45,273 bases of DNA from contig JAJRYT010000167.1 in NCBI GenBank assembly GCA_024275635.1, positions 1-45,273 of the forward strand, in the 5' to 3' direction. Positions 45,187 to 45,273 of the stretch are shown here, in pieces. The translations under genes and the position numbers were made by a program. Source of the DNA: Chloroflexota bacterium. GTDB taxonomy: Bacteria > Chloroflexota > Anaerolineae > Promineifilales > Promineifilaceae. The notes under the pieces are model-generated. The model saw only the letters and a list, made by a program, of their open reading frames with translations. It was not told where the DNA came from and did not search any database. The stretch's first letter is position 1. Each line of letters opens with the position of its first letter.

Positions 45187-45273
45187 CCTAACAGATTGCT
45201 TCCAAACCGTACTCGACCGCGTGGGTTTGTATTCAAATAATATTTGCATGTCACTCTTTTTATGCGATGTTCA

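Overview
The window looks like a chromosomal segment of an uncultured-type Chloroflexota bacterium, probably Anaerolineae. This is an inference from four things: very large hybrid histidine kinases in series, secreted proteins built like those of filamentous Chloroflexi (one ending in FLPLVWR), a mid-GC genome with mobile-element scars, and the palindrome ACGGCCGT occurring about once per kilobase. No rRNA, tRNA or CRISPR array was seen.

Layout. (1) 1-1400: a complete DDE-transposase insertion sequence abutting a 123-bp MITE. (2) 1397-4809, minus strand: a proteostasis operon with its own promoter. It holds a J-domain co-chaperone interrupted by an in-frame TAG, an HtrA-type lipoprotein protease, and a release-factor-like protein of the archaeo-eukaryotic RF1 superfamily that keeps a GGQ tripeptide. 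(3) 4852-5667: a membrane-anchored methyltransferase. (4) 5755-9233, plus strand: a secreted subtilisin-like protease broken by a frameshift, with fibronectin-like and P-type domains downstream. (5) 9251-25538, minus strand: a 16-kb signalling island with a receiver-ATPase (CpaE/TadZ-like), a free Hpt protein and four giant hybrid kinases. A second MITE sits inside it. (6) 25607-32296: an orphan IS1 InsA-like fragment, a DtxR-family metal regulator, an M23 lipoprotein, a bifunctional FtcD, two membrane or J-domain proteins, and a small XRE regulator/membrane-protein pair with a clear promoter-operator. (7) 32772-35393: a large surface protein with SdrD-like and GEVED-like domains. (8) 35460-35617: a 158-bp deletion derivative of the first IS. 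(9) 35751-39198, minus strand: homocysteine methyltransferase, RfbC, proline dehydrogenase and FabL. (10) 39383-45043, plus strand: an epoxide-hydrolase-like enzyme, then a tightly overlapping trio of multi-GAF kinase, alkyladenine glycosylase and FabI. (11) 45044-45273: a third MITE placed exactly on the fabI stop codon, followed by another IS end.

How it fits together. The signalling island reads as a phosphorelay: four sensors with different input modules feed near-identical HisKA/HATPase/receiver cores and Hpt domains. No DNA-binding response regulator is present, so the output may be the receiver-ATPase or a distant regulator. The cbpA-htrA-aeRF operon reads as protein and ribosome quality control. 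The mobile elements form a nested set: the IS, its internally deleted derivative, and a MITE with TAA duplications that lands on stop codons. All function calls come from reading motifs; none was checked by a database search.
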